Of a stretch of 64,000 nt of DNA, positions 15,592 to 25,061 are shown piece by piece. The stretch comes from Nocardioides panzhihuensis. GTDB taxonomy: Bacteria; Actinomycetota; Actinomycetes; Propionibacteriales; Nocardioidaceae. The stretch covers positions 29,025 through 93,024 of the forward strand of contig NZ_JACBZR010000002.1 of NCBI RefSeq assembly GCF_013408335.1, read 5' to 3'. Position 1 is the first letter of the stretch. Every line of letters starts with the position of its first letter. Below the pieces are notes generated by a model. The model ran no database searches and was not told where the DNA came from. It worked only from the letters and a program-made list of their open reading frames with translations. A program made the translations under genes and the position numbers.

Positions 15592-17024
15592 GGACCCGCT
15601 TCCGTGCTCTCTTCGCGGCCATCGTCGTGGCACTCGTCCTGATCGCACCGGGCTGGAGCGATTCCGCGACGGCCGCGGACACCAAGTCGAGCAACCCGAT
15701 GTGCAACCTCCCCGCGCCGATGCGGCCTCCGAGCTGCCTGATCGAGAGCGGCATCAACAAGGGCAAGGAAGAGGTCAAGGAAGCGGCGGTCGAGATCGCT
15801 GGTGACGCAGCGTCGAAGTGGCTGCAGAAACTGGCTGAGGAGTCGCAGGCGACGGCGGGCGCCTTCATGACTGAGACGTTGACGTGGTGGACACGCTATC
15901 CGTCGGCCTCACCGACCGAGCGCGGGTCCGCCGAGCCACGGGGGACCGTGGCCTGGATGCAGTCGCACCTCTCCTACCTGACGTCGTTGATCGCCGTATG
16001 CGGGGTCGTCGTGGCAGGGGTCATGGTGGCGATGTATCAAGCCCGCGGCCTGGAGATCCTCGCCGGCGGGATGGGCCGGTTCCTCGTCGGCTGGTGGATA
16101 GCGATCCCAGGGATGGGGCTGCTGATCGCCGGCGGCGACAGCCTCGGGCGGTGGTTCCTCGACAGCGTCGACAAGCAGGCACTCGGCAAGCAGCTGATCG
16201 AAGTCACGACATCGGACGAGGCCCTCGCAGGCAACTTCGCAACGGGTGGCAGCGGAACGATCCTGGCTGCTCTGTTGATCGGGATCGTCGCGACGATCGC
16301 TGCCCTGGTCCAGTTGTTTCTGTCGGTGCTCCGTGACGGGCTGGTGCTGATCGTCGCCGGCACCCTCTCCCTCGCCGCCGCGGTGTCGTTCTTCAAATGG
16401 GGCAAACCCTGGTTCGACAAGGCACTTGCCTGGGGAATCGCGCTGATCCTCTACAAGCCGATCGCCTGTTTGATCTACGCGGCCGCCCTCGTCCAGTTCG
16501 CAGGCGCTGAGGGGCTGCGAGGCGCCCTGTCGGGGCTCGCGCTCCTAGTGGCGTCAGTGCTCGCGCTGCCCGCGCTGCTGCGGCTCACCACGCCCGCGGC
16601 CGCCGCCGTCACCAGCGGCGGAGGCGGCATGGGTGGCGCCGGACTCCTCGCATCCGGGATGCGAGCTGGTGGACCGTCCGGGGCGGTGCCGGTGAGTTCG
16701 ACCCCGTCCTACGCGCGGTCGACCGGCGCCGCGACCGGCCCGGCGACGATGACGCAGGGCCCCGGTCCTAACGGACGAACGCAGTCCTACGAGCCCTCCG
16801 GAGCAGCACGGGCGGGGGCGAAGACGGGCACCGGCCCGGCTGCGTCACGTGCCGCAACAGCCACTGGGACGAAGACCGCCGCCGGTGCTGCAGGAGGCCC
16901 GCTCGGGGCTGCAGCGGTCGTGGCCGCCGATGCGGGCCGCAAGACCGGTGCGGCGATCAAGCGTGGAGTCCAGCACGGCACCGAAGACGGTGGCGGGGCT
17001 GGGCCGTCCGGAGCAACCAAGTAA
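15588..17024 (+). CDS. VirB6/TrbL-like polytopic channel protein
   Basis: A 478-residue protein. It has an N-terminal signal peptide (RFRALFAAIVVALVLIAPGW), a Cys-containing periplasmic stretch (NPMCNLPAPMRPPSCLIESG), then at least six hydrophobic segments between about 135 and 330 (YLTSLIAVCGVVVAGVMVAM, AALLIGIVATIAALVQLFL, GLVLIVAGTLSLAAAVSFF). The last 140 residues are Gly/Ala/Thr-rich and disordered. The topology and place in the operon fit the TrbL/VirB6 inner-channel component. Confidence 0.75.
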   Translation: MRTRFRALFAAIVVALVLIAPGWSDSATAADTKSSNPMCNLPAPMRPPSCLIESGINKGKEEVKEAAVEIAGDAASKWLQKLAEESQATAGAFMTETLTWWTRYPSASPTERGSAEPRGTVAWMQSHLSYLTSLIAVCGVVVAGVMVAMYQARGLEILAGGMGRFLVGWWIAIPGMGLLIAGGDSLGRWFLDSVDKQALGKQLIEVTTSDEALAGNFATGGSGTILAALLIGIVATIAALVQLFLSVLRDGLVLIVAGTLSLAAAVSFFKWGKPWFDKALAWGIALILYKPIACLIYAAALVQFAGAEGLRGALSGLALLVASVLALPALLRLTTPAAAAVTSGGGGMGGAGLLASGMRAGGPSGAVPVSSTPSYARSTGAATGPATMTQGPGPNGRTQSYEPSGAARAGAKTGTGPAASRAATATGTKTAAGAAGGPLGAAAVVAADAGRKTGAAIKRGVQHGTEDGGGAGPSGATK

Positions 17025-17067
17025 GCCCACCCCGTTCTCGGGGTACTCGACCTAGGGGATAGACACA

Positions 17068-18579
17068 GTGACCACGTCGACGGTTAACGAGCGTACGTAC
17101 GGCAACTTCCAGGCTCCTCCGCGAGCGGGGCTGTGGGGCCAGGGCCTCGTGGCCACCATGCTGGGAGTAGTCGGGATCGGGATCTCGATCCTGGTGCTCG
17201 TACTCACCAGCACCTTCCTTGTTCCTTTGATCCTGCTCGGCTTGACTGCCGCGATCACGCTCCCGTTCGTGATACGAGTCAACGGCGACCCAGCGGCGGT
17301 ACGCCTGCTCGCCGCGATCACGGGCTCTAGAGCGGCTGCGAAGAAGCACAACGCCTACCTCTCAGGGCCTCTCGGGGTCGTGCCTGGCGGCACCCACCGG
17401 CTCCCGGGCCTGCTGACAGCGACCGACGCGTTCGAATTCGCCGCGGGCGGGCGCCGCTTCGCGCTGTTGTGGCACACCCGCGCTCACCGCTGGACCGTAG
17501 TGATCGCCTGCTACCCCGAGGGACAGGACCTCGTCGACGACGACGTCCTCGATCGCCGCGTGGCCCGCCACGGCTCGTTCCTCGCAGGCTTCGCCACCGA
17601 CAGGGACGTGGTCGGGATCCAGCAGCTGGTCGAGCTGGTCCCGGACCCGGGCGGCCGAGCGAGAGACGCGATCGTCAAGCAGATCACCCCATCGGCGCCC
17701 GAGGCCGCCCAGGCAGCAATGTGGGCCGCCGCCGCGAAGCAGGGCACCGGTCAGACGAGGGTCGGGTCACGGACGTCGGTGACCTGGCGTACGCCGGAGA
17801 CGATCAAGGCGCGGCCGCGGGAGGAGCGGCCCGAGCTGATGGCGACCTGGGTCGCGGCCAAGCTGAACTCGATCTGCACTGACCTGCAGACCGCGGGGGC
17901 TGGGGTGGCGCGGCCGATGGAGCTCCTGGAGCTGGCCGAGGAACTGCACCTCGCCTACGACCCCGCCGCGGCGCGCGATGTGGACGAGCAGCGGATCAGC
18001 CGGCACCGGACTACCGAGTGGGAGGACGCAGGCCCCGCCGCGATGATCGAGCGACCGGGGGATCTGCTGCACGACTCAGGTCGGTCTGTTTCGTGGTCGA
18101 TGGTGAAGGCACCCTCGAGCGATGTCGACCGCAACGCACTCCTGCCGCTGCTGGCAGCCGAATCGGGTGTGCTGCGCAAGCGGCTGTGCATCACCTGGCG
18201 GCCTGAGCCAGCCGATAAGGCGCAGGCGAGGGTGAAGCGCTCGATCCGGGCCTCGATCTTCAAGGCCTCCGCCGACAAGATCGGCGACGCCGGTGACGAC
18301 CTCGACATGTCGGCGCACCGCTCGACGCAGCGGGAGCTGCGCAAGGGCGCGGCGCTGCTGAACTTCTCGATGCACCTGACCATCACGATGCCCGCCGAGG
18401 TCGACGAGTCCGCGGTCTCCTCGACGGTGGAAGCGATGGAGGCCTCCGGCCGGCAGGCCGACGTCGCGCTGCGCCGCTGCTGGAGGCACCAACAGGTCGG
18501 GTTCACCGCAGCGCTCGGTGTCGGGGTCATCCCGGCCGAGCTCTCGGTGATGCCCCGCGTGATCCGGGAGAACCTCTGA
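17068..18579 (+). CDS. SCO6880-type T4SS component
   Basis: A 503-residue protein of the SCO6880 family found in actinobacterial transfer operons. Two adjacent TM segments lie at about 24-72 (GLVATMLGVVGIGISILVLV, LVPLILLGLTAAITLPFVI). A large cytoplasmic part follows with FALLWHTRAHRWTVVIACYP and a long middle/C-terminal region, resembling a PrgI-like segment fused to the N-domain of VirB4. It ends in a TGATG overlap with the VirB4-type ATPase, so the two products probably form one motor unit. Start is GTG. Confidence 0.75.
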   Translation: MTTSTVNERTYGNFQAPPRAGLWGQGLVATMLGVVGIGISILVLVLTSTFLVPLILLGLTAAITLPFVIRVNGDPAAVRLLAAITGSRAAAKKHNAYLSGPLGVVPGGTHRLPGLLTATDAFEFAAGGRRFALLWHTRAHRWTVVIACYPEGQDLVDDDVLDRRVARHGSFLAGFATDRDVVGIQQLVELVPDPGGRARDAIVKQITPSAPEAAQAAMWAAAAKQGTGQTRVGSRTSVTWRTPETIKARPREERPELMATWVAAKLNSICTDLQTAGAGVARPMELLELAEELHLAYDPAAARDVDEQRISRHRTTEWEDAGPAAMIERPGDLLHDSGRSVSWSMVKAPSSDVDRNALLPLLAAESGVLRKRLCITWRPEPADKAQARVKRSIRASIFKASADKIGDAGDDLDMSAHRSTQRELRKGAALLNFSMHLTITMPAEVDESAVSSTVEAMEASGRQADVALRRCWRHQQVGFTAALGVGVIPAELSVMPRVIRENL

Positions 18580-20303
18580 TGGCGCGCCGTACGACCCAGC
18601 AGGGGAGTGGGCAGCAGTCGACCCGCTCGGAATCGAGCACTCTCGTGGGTGCGCTTCCGGGGATGCACCCCGACCGCGAGGCCGTCGAGGACCGTCACGA
18701 GCCGCTGCGCCCTGGCCGCGGCTGGGCTAAGCCAGGCGGCGGTCTAGTGCCGTGGGTCTCCGCACCGGTGGAGTACCACGCCTCCAGCGTGCAGGCGTGC
18801 GGCCTATGGCCGCACGTTGTCGGCGCTTCCACCGGTGGCGTCGGTGCGCCGCTGGGGGAGCATCTGCACTCCGGTGAGGCCGTGTTCGGTGACCCGCTCG
18901 CGATGTTCCGGGCGGGCATGATCCAGAACCCGGGCTGCGCAGTGCTCGCGCTGACCGGGCGCGGCAAGTCGACGATGATCGCCCTGATGGCCACCGGCGC
19001 CCTGGCGCGTGGTGACCAGGTCTTCTTCCCGGCCGACCTGAAGCCCGACTACTCCCAGTTCGTCACCGCGATGGCCGGCCCGCAGGCCGTGACCAAGTTC
19101 GGCCGCGGGGCGGGATCGATGAACATGCTGGACCCCGGCGACGCGTTCAAGGCCGCCGACACCTACAAGCACCGCGACCCGCAGCTGGCCGAGAAGCTCC
19201 GCGCTGAGGCGATCGGCCGGGCCCAGGACATCACGGTGGCGATGTTCGAGGTCTACCGCCGTGCGCCGCTCGACCAGAACGACGACGAGCTGCTGCGCGA
19301 GGCGATCAAGATCGTCCTCTCTGGCTACGAGTCGGGTTCGACCCCGACGTTGCCGGACCTGATCCGGTTGATCCGGACCGGTAACCCGACGCTGCGGGAT
19401 CTGACCTTGACCGAGACGCAGGAGGCGTACGCGGAGGCGATCCACGATCTCCTCCGCACCATGGTTTCCTTCGACCGAGGTGACTTCGGCGCCGCGTTCG
19501 GCCGGGCGTCGACGGCGCACGTGTCGATGGACTACCCGACGATGTCGATCGACGTCTCGGCGGTGCAGGGCGCCTCGGACAAGCTCCTGGCCGGCGTCCT
19601 GTACTCGTCCTGGGCACACACCTTCGGGGCGATCGAGGTCCACCACCTCATCGCCGATGCCGGTCATCACCCCCGCCGTCACCAGATGGTGGTGCTCGAC
19701 GAGCTGTGGTCGGTCATCGGCGCCTCGGCCGGTATGGCCGCTCGCGTCGACGCGCTCACGCGGACGAACCGGACCCAGGCGGTCGCCAACGTGCTGTGCA
19801 CGCACACCTTCCGTGACCTGGAGGCTGTGCGAGACGAGTCAGCCCGAGAGAAGGCGCGAGGGTTCGTGGAGCGCTCGGGCATGGTCGTGGTCGGCGAGGT
19901 CCGCTCCCACGACCTGCAGGCGTTGCGGGACTCGCTCGGCAAGGTCTCCGCACGCGAGGTCGAGGAGATCGAGTCGTGGGGCGAGGGAGAGTCGATCGAC
20001 CCGGCCACCGGTCGGATGGTCGCCGCCTCGCTGGGCAAGTTCTTGATGAAGTACGGCTCCAAGCCCGGCGTCCCGTTCAGGACCGACCACTCTGCGATCG
20101 CGCACCTCATGGACACCTCCTCGAGGTGGCGGGAGCCCGAGAGCAAGCTGCAGGCGACGCGGGTGCCACCGCGCACGACCTCGCCGGCACCGGTGGGTCT
20201 GCGCGATGAAGACACGGCGCCCTCGGCTCCGGCGACGGCTTCGGCTGCCGGCGACCCGGCGGCTGCCTCGATCGCCGGCGAGACCGCGCGGGGCACCGCA
20301 TGA
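18579..20303 (+). CDS. VirB4-type conjugation ATPase
   Basis: A 574-residue ATPase. Walker A is LALTGRGKSTMIAL at about 123-136; Walker B is HQMVVLDELWSV at about 367-378, followed by RTNRTQAVANVLCTHTFRD. It lacks the VirB4 N-terminal domain, which seems to be supplied by the preceding SCO6880-type protein. It powers pilus or channel assembly. Overlaps its neighbours at both ends (TGATG at 18577, ATGA at 20300). Confidence 0.88.
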   Translation: MARRTTQQGSGQQSTRSESSTLVGALPGMHPDREAVEDRHEPLRPGRGWAKPGGGLVPWVSAPVEYHASSVQACGLWPHVVGASTGGVGAPLGEHLHSGEAVFGDPLAMFRAGMIQNPGCAVLALTGRGKSTMIALMATGALARGDQVFFPADLKPDYSQFVTAMAGPQAVTKFGRGAGSMNMLDPGDAFKAADTYKHRDPQLAEKLRAEAIGRAQDITVAMFEVYRRAPLDQNDDELLREAIKIVLSGYESGSTPTLPDLIRLIRTGNPTLRDLTLTETQEAYAEAIHDLLRTMVSFDRGDFGAAFGRASTAHVSMDYPTMSIDVSAVQGASDKLLAGVLYSSWAHTFGAIEVHHLIADAGHHPRRHQMVVLDELWSVIGASAGMAARVDALTRTNRTQAVANVLCTHTFRDLEAVRDESAREKARGFVERSGMVVVGEVRSHDLQALRDSLGKVSAREVEEIESWGEGESIDPATGRMVAASLGKFLMKYGSKPGVPFRTDHSAIAHLMDTSSRWREPESKLQATRVPPRTTSPAPVGLRDEDTAPSAPATASAAGDPAAASIAGETARGTA

Positions 20304-22099
20304 GCCGCCGCGAATCGGTCGAGCACCGGCACCGGACCGGCGACTGGGTGACCTGGGTCGGGCCGCTAGTCGGGTTCGGCGTCCTGACGCTGCTGCTGGC
20401 CTACTGGGCCGCAGCGCTGCTCACCGGTGCCGCTCAGGGGCGTACGCCGTTCTCGTTGCCGATCGAGCAGGTCACCGGCTCCATGCCGGCACCGGGTCTG
20501 GCGACCTGGATCGTCTTCGCACTGCTCGTGCTGATCCCGGCGACCCTCGTGTGGGTCGCGCTGGTCCGCTGGGGTGGCGGCGTACGACGTGGGCGTTCTC
20601 GCCTCGACGACGCCGCCGGCCGGATGGGTCGCGGCAAGGAGGACCTCGAGGAGTTCCTGCCGGCCGGCGCCCGGGCGAAGGCTGAGCGACTTCGTCCCGG
20701 AGGCCTCGGGAAGGGCGATGGCGAGGTTGGTCCCGCGATCGGCCGGACCCTGACCGGTCCGCGTCGTGTGATGCTGCGTCAGTCCTGGGAGGACTGCTCC
20801 ATCGACATCTACGGCCCCCGACGCGGCAAGAGCTCCGCGCGGGCGATCCCTGCCATCCTGGACGCGCCCGGCCCGGTGGTCGCGACGGCGAACAAGGTCG
20901 AGCTCTACCCCGAGACCTGGCAGCACCGCGCGACCAAGGGTCGCGTCGACCTCTACGACCCCCAGCACCTGATCGTCAACAAGAACACGCCGGCGGCGTG
21001 CTGGTACAACCCGCTGACGCAGGTCGACGGGCCGGTCGCGGCCGCCGAGCTGGCCGAGATCTGGCGCGTCGCCGCAGTAGACCCCGAGGCGCGCACCGAC
21101 GAGTACTTCTCCCCAGCCGGCAAGGAGCTGGCCGCGAACCTGATGCTCGCGGCCGCGGTCCGCGGCGGCACCCTGATGGACGTCTACAAGTGGCTGCTTG
21201 ACCCCGAGACCGAGGAGCCCGAGCGCACGCTGGCCGATCACGGGTTCGAGCTGCCGGCCTTCTCCATGCGCGAGCTGCGTACGACAACGGTCAAGCAGCG
21301 CGACGGTGTCTACGGTGGTCCTCGGATCTGGCTGAGGCCTCTGGTCGACGCACACACGGCGCGGTGGGTGACCCCGGGCAACGGACGCCAGTTCGACCCG
21401 GTCGAGTTCGTCGAAAACCCCAACACGCTCTACCTGCACTCCCAGAAGGGTGCCGGCTCTGCGGCGGCCCTGGTGGGGTCGCTGGTCAAGGGGATCTTCG
21501 ACGCGGCGAAGGCCAAGGCCGGCACCATGGGTCGACTCGATCCGTCCCTGCTGGCGGTGCTCGACGAGGTGGCCAACGTGTGCCGTCTCCCAGACCTGCC
21601 GGAGTACTACTCCCACTTCGGGTCCCGCGGGATCAACATCATGGCGTTTCTCCAGTCCTACAAGCAGGGCCGCAACCTGTGGGGCGAGCACGGCATGGAC
21701 GCCCTGTGGGGTTCCGCGACCGTCCGCGTCTATGGCGGGGGAGAGGGCGACACTCAGTTCCTGCGGTCACTGGCCGAGCTCATCGGCCGCCACACCGTTA
21801 TCGATCGCACCCGATCGGTTGGGCAAGGCCCGCGCGGGGTGACGCTCTCGGAGCACCACGCCCGCGAGTTCACCCTCGACGTCGACGACCTCGGCTCCCT
21901 GCCGAAGTGGCGCGCCGTCATGTTCACCCAGGCCGGTCGACCGGCCATGTTCGAGCTGGCCCCCTACTTCCGTGACCCCGAGCTTGCACGCGTCGTCACC
22001 GCCTCGAAGGAAGCCTTCACCGAGGCGCTGGGGACGCGGACTCTGCCCCACCTGGTCCACAGCCTTGACGGGCTGGCCCCGAAGGAGCTTCCGTGGTGA
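20300..22099 (+). CDS. VirD4/TraG-type coupling protein
   Basis: A 599-residue type IV coupling protein. Two N-terminal TM segments (VGFGVLTLLLAYWAAALLTG; LATWIVFALLVLIPATLVWV). Walker A DIYGPRRGKSSARAIPAI at about 169-186; Walker B SLLAVLDEVANVCRLPDL at about 414-431, typical of TraM-recognition/TraG domains. It links the relaxosome (relaxase at 40156-41919) to the channel. Translationally coupled to both neighbours. Confidence 0.9.
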   Translation: MSRRESVEHRHRTGDWVTWVGPLVGFGVLTLLLAYWAAALLTGAAQGRTPFSLPIEQVTGSMPAPGLATWIVFALLVLIPATLVWVALVRWGGGVRRGRSRLDDAAGRMGRGKEDLEEFLPAGARAKAERLRPGGLGKGDGEVGPAIGRTLTGPRRVMLRQSWEDCSIDIYGPRRGKSSARAIPAILDAPGPVVATANKVELYPETWQHRATKGRVDLYDPQHLIVNKNTPAACWYNPLTQVDGPVAAAELAEIWRVAAVDPEARTDEYFSPAGKELAANLMLAAAVRGGTLMDVYKWLLDPETEEPERTLADHGFELPAFSMRELRTTTVKQRDGVYGGPRIWLRPLVDAHTARWVTPGNGRQFDPVEFVENPNTLYLHSQKGAGSAAALVGSLVKGIFDAAKAKAGTMGRLDPSLLAVLDEVANVCRLPDLPEYYSHFGSRGINIMAFLQSYKQGRNLWGEHGMDALWGSATVRVYGGGEGDTQFLRSLAELIGRHTVIDRTRSVGQGPRGVTLSEHHAREFTLDVDDLGSLPKWRAVMFTQAGRPAMFELAPYFRDPELARVVTASKEAFTEALGTRTLPHLVHSLDGLAPKELPW

Positions 22100-22665
22100 C
22101 CGATCCTTTCGGCGTCGACGAGCTGGCCGTCGACGACGTCGCCGACGGCCAGCTCGTCGACCGTGACGCCCCCAGCGAACCGGACACCGGCGCTGCCCCT
22201 GCCCCCGCGGAGACCGCAGCGGAGGAGCCTCAGCCGCGGTTCTCCTCGGTGGTCGAGTTCGTCGAGCAGTGGCTCGCCCCGATGCTGCGGCGTCGGGTGA
22301 ACACCAAGCTCGGCGGTGCCGATGACCTGCACTGGTGCCCCCGCTGGTGGGCGCACGAGGAGGTCGTCGACCGCCTTAGCGCGACCTGGCGCGCGTGGGA
22401 GGGTGCCAGGATCGCCCCGGACCCCGGTGCGATGGCGGGCTGGTGGCTCAGCGTGCTCGACCCGATGATGGCCGCGATCACGGACCGCTACACCGGACCG
22501 TTCGCCGTGTGCCGCGACGGGCACGCCGACGTGATCGCACCGCTGCCGCTCGAGCCGTACACCGCCGACGCCGCGGCGCAGATCACCAACGCCTACGAGA
22601 CCGCAGATGCGGAGGTCGCCTACGACCCCGCGACCGGCGAGATCCGCAACGAGGAGCAGTCATGA
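22096..22665 (+). CDS. DUF4913 protein
   Basis: An approximately 189-residue protein. The N-terminal 45 residues are acidic and Pro/Ala-rich. A DUF4913 core follows: SSVVEFVEQWLAPMLRRRVN, DLHWCPRWWAHEEVVDRL, AWEGARIAPDPGAMAGWW. DUF4913 is confined to actinobacterial conjugative elements and has no assigned function. The GTG at 22096 overlaps the coupling-protein stop (GTGA) with GAAGGAG 8 nt upstream; a GTG three bases earlier is also possible. Overlaps the next gene. Confidence 0.82.
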   Translation: MTDPFGVDELAVDDVADGQLVDRDAPSEPDTGAAPAPAETAAEEPQPRFSSVVEFVEQWLAPMLRRRVNTKLGGADDLHWCPRWWAHEEVVDRLSATWRAWEGARIAPDPGAMAGWWLSVLDPMMAAITDRYTGPFAVCRDGHADVIAPLPLEPYTADAAAQITNAYETADAEVAYDPATGEIRNEEQS

Positions 22666-23165
22666 TCAGGCCTACGTCGATCCGACGCGCCCTGGCCGCA
22701 TCACTCGCTATCTCAGCGCTGCTGCTCAGCGCGTGCGGGAGTGACCCCGCGCCGACATCATCCCCCTCCGCCGGCGCCTCTTCCGCCCCGGCGACCATGG
22801 CGCCCCACGACGAGCTCGAGGCGCCACCGACCACCGCGCCAGCCGCCGAGCAGGACTCCGCGACAGCGGCCCGCCGGTTTCTGACGACCTGGGCCAACCC
22901 GGACCTGTCCTATGGACAGTGGTGGCCGCGCGTTAAGCCGCTGCTATCCCCGCAGGGGCAGCAGGACTACGCCGCCGTCGACCCGGCCAACCTGCCTACG
23001 CTCACCCTCACGGGCAAGCCGCGTGTGGAGGCCTCGAGCGTGGCCACCGCGGTCACGGTCTGGCAGCCGACCGACCTGGGCGAGTTCGGGGTTCGGATGT
23101 CGCGCACATCCGAGACTGCAGCCTGGCTGGTCGCCGAGGTCACCTTCCCCGAGGGGGTGCACTGA
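22662..23165 (+). CDS. Transfer-operon lipoprotein
   Basis: A 167-residue secreted lipoprotein. It has a signal peptide with lipobox SALLLSAC at about residues 18-25, a Ser/Thr/Pro/Ala-rich linker, then a small folded domain (AARRFLTTWANPDLSYGQWW, VEASSVATAVTVWQPTDLG) like the extracellular half of VirB8/TcpC-type or NTF2-like proteins. ATGA overlap with DUF4913. Probably part of the outer face of the channel; inference. Confidence 0.72.
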   Translation: MIRPTSIRRALAASLAISALLLSACGSDPAPTSSPSAGASSAPATMAPHDELEAPPTTAPAAEQDSATAARRFLTTWANPDLSYGQWWPRVKPLLSPQGQQDYAAVDPANLPTLTLTGKPRVEASSVATAVTVWQPTDLGEFGVRMSRTSETAAWLVAEVTFPEGVH

Positions 23166-23168
23166 TCC

Positions 23169-25028
23169 ATGGCGCAGCTCGGGGCAAAGCCGATCATCGG
23201 GGCCGGCACGGCGGGGCTCGTGCTGGTCGTGTTCGTGGTGGTCATGCTGCTGACACCGGCCGGCCAGGAGGCCGCTGCCTGCGGTCCCGGCGTGAACACC
23301 GCGTTGGGCACGCTGCCGGCGTCCTCGGCCTCGGGGAAGGTGCGGGTCGCGCAGGCCAACATCCCGCAGCGCTCCGGGATGGGCGGCTACCGCACCTCGA
23401 TGAGCCGGTTGCTCAGCGTGGAGCCGGACTTCATCACGCTCAACGAGCAGGCCGGCCGCAGCATGGACCAGATCCTGTCGGCGGCGCCGGGGTACGCGGG
23501 CTTCCGCTCGGACGACGCCGGTCCCCGGGGCCAGCAGGGCCAAGCGCTCGACACGGCGGTGCTGTGGCGCGCCGACACCTGGGAGCAGGTCTCGGCGGGC
23601 CGCGTGCAGGTCGTCGAGGGCGATCGGGTCAGCTACAACGGCGCGGTACGGACCTGGAACCGCTACGCCACCTGGGCGCTGCTGGCCAACGACGCCGGCG
23701 AGATGGTCTCGGTCGTCTCGGTTCACCACATGACGAACCCGGCGAAGTACGGGCCCGACCGGCCTCGCCGCGCTCAGCTCTACGGGCAGGGCATGGATGC
23801 CTTGGCCGGGCTGATCACGACCCTCGGGGCGAAGGGACCGGTCCTGGTAGGTGGAGACTTCAACGTCTCGGCGAACCAGCGCGAGTCGTGGGCTGCGCCG
23901 GCGAAGATGAGCGCGCTCGGTTACAAGAGCTACGCGAAGGCGGTCGACTTCGTCTTCTACCCGGCCGCTCAGGGTGCGACCTCGACCAGGTCGTGGTCCG
24001 GCCCGATGATCTCGGACCACCCCTGGATCGCGGCCGAGATCGACCTCGCCGAGCCCGGCGAGCAGCCGAGCGCCGCGCCCGCGGCCGACACCGCCGCGGG
24101 CCTGCCGAAGGTCTCGGGGCTCGATGGTGAGCAGCTGCGCAACGCGGCCGCGATCATCGCTGCCGCCCAGGCCAAGAACGTCTACGCCGGCTATCCCGAC
24201 GGACTGCCGGCACGCGCCTGGGCGATCGGGGTGATGACCGCGATCGGTGAGTCCGGGCTGCGGGTCCTCGACTACGGTGACGCGGTCGGCCCGGACAGCC
24301 GCGGGCTGTTCCAGCAGCGCGGCAACGGATCGTGGGGTTCCTACAACGATCGGATGGATCCGACGACGTCGGCGACGAACTTCTTCAAGGCGATGGTCAA
24401 GGTCGACCAGTGGGAGACGATGACCCCGACCCAGGTCGCGCACAGCACGCAGCGCAACGCCGACCCCAACCACTACACGAAGTACTGGGACCAGGCCGTG
24501 GCGGTCACCGCCGCGCTGAAGGGGTCCTCGGTCGTCGCAGCACTCGGTACCCTGAACTCGCCGATGTGCACCGAACCGGTGATGGGATTGGCTGGCGACG
24601 GAACCTACGTCTACCCCGTCCCGGCGTCGTTGATCGGCTCCGACCGTCGCAACTACGGGCAGTCTGGCTCCAACTGGGCACACGTCCACACCGGCACCGA
24701 CTTCTCGGTCGCCTGCGGCACCCCGGTCTACGCCGTCAACGCCGGCCGAGTGATCCACAAGCCGACCTCGTGGGGTGGCCCCAACATGATCGGCGTCACC
24801 GATGGCCAGGTCACCACCTGGTATGCGCACATGCAGGCCGCCGACGTCGGCAATGGACAGAGCGTCGCGGCTGGCCAGCAGATCGGGCGCGTCGGCTCGG
24901 AGGGCAACTCCACCGGCTGCCACCTGCACCTGGAGGTCCGTACCCCGGCATCCAGCCCCGGCGTCATCGACGGGGCCCAGAATCCGACCACCTGGCTCGC
25001 CAAGAACGCCGGCTCCAACGCCGCCTGA
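23169..25028 (+). CDS. Secreted three-domain protein: EEP nuclease-like, lysozyme-like, M23 peptidase
   Basis: A 619-residue protein with an N-terminal TM/signal anchor (residues 9-28). Residues about 57-293 form an endonuclease/exonuclease/phosphatase domain with its catalytic set: N64 (AQANI), E93 (LNEQ), VSVHH at 184-188, GGDFN at 228-232, ISDHPW at 281-286. Residues about 318-450 are lysozyme/transglycosylase-like (AIGESGL with the Glu, SRGLFQQR). Residues about 490-600 are an M23 metallopeptidase (HTGTDF, HLHLEV). The last two domains would open peptidoglycan for the channel. The EEP domain outside the membrane is unusual. Fits directly in the T4SS operon. Confidence 0.85.
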   Translation: MAQLGAKPIIGAGTAGLVLVVFVVVMLLTPAGQEAAACGPGVNTALGTLPASSASGKVRVAQANIPQRSGMGGYRTSMSRLLSVEPDFITLNEQAGRSMDQILSAAPGYAGFRSDDAGPRGQQGQALDTAVLWRADTWEQVSAGRVQVVEGDRVSYNGAVRTWNRYATWALLANDAGEMVSVVSVHHMTNPAKYGPDRPRRAQLYGQGMDALAGLITTLGAKGPVLVGGDFNVSANQRESWAAPAKMSALGYKSYAKAVDFVFYPAAQGATSTRSWSGPMISDHPWIAAEIDLAEPGEQPSAAPAADTAAGLPKVSGLDGEQLRNAAAIIAAAQAKNVYAGYPDGLPARAWAIGVMTAIGESGLRVLDYGDAVGPDSRGLFQQRGNGSWGSYNDRMDPTTSATNFFKAMVKVDQWETMTPTQVAHSTQRNADPNHYTKYWDQAVAVTAALKGSSVVAALGTLNSPMCTEPVMGLAGDGTYVYPVPASLIGSDRRNYGQSGSNWAHVHTGTDFSVACGTPVYAVNAGRVIHKPTSWGGPNMIGVTDGQVTTWYAHMQAADVGNGQSVAAGQQIGRVGSEGNSTGCHLHLEVRTPASSPGVIDGAQNPTTWLAKNAGSNAA

Positions 25029-25061
25029 CCAACGTCCCCCGCACTCGGAGAGGTAATCCCG

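Noticed and set aside
16313..16340. A TGTCGGTG box inside the VirB6-like gene
   Set aside because: It is intragenic and is followed by CGGGCT at the -10 position, so it does not fit the damage promoter.
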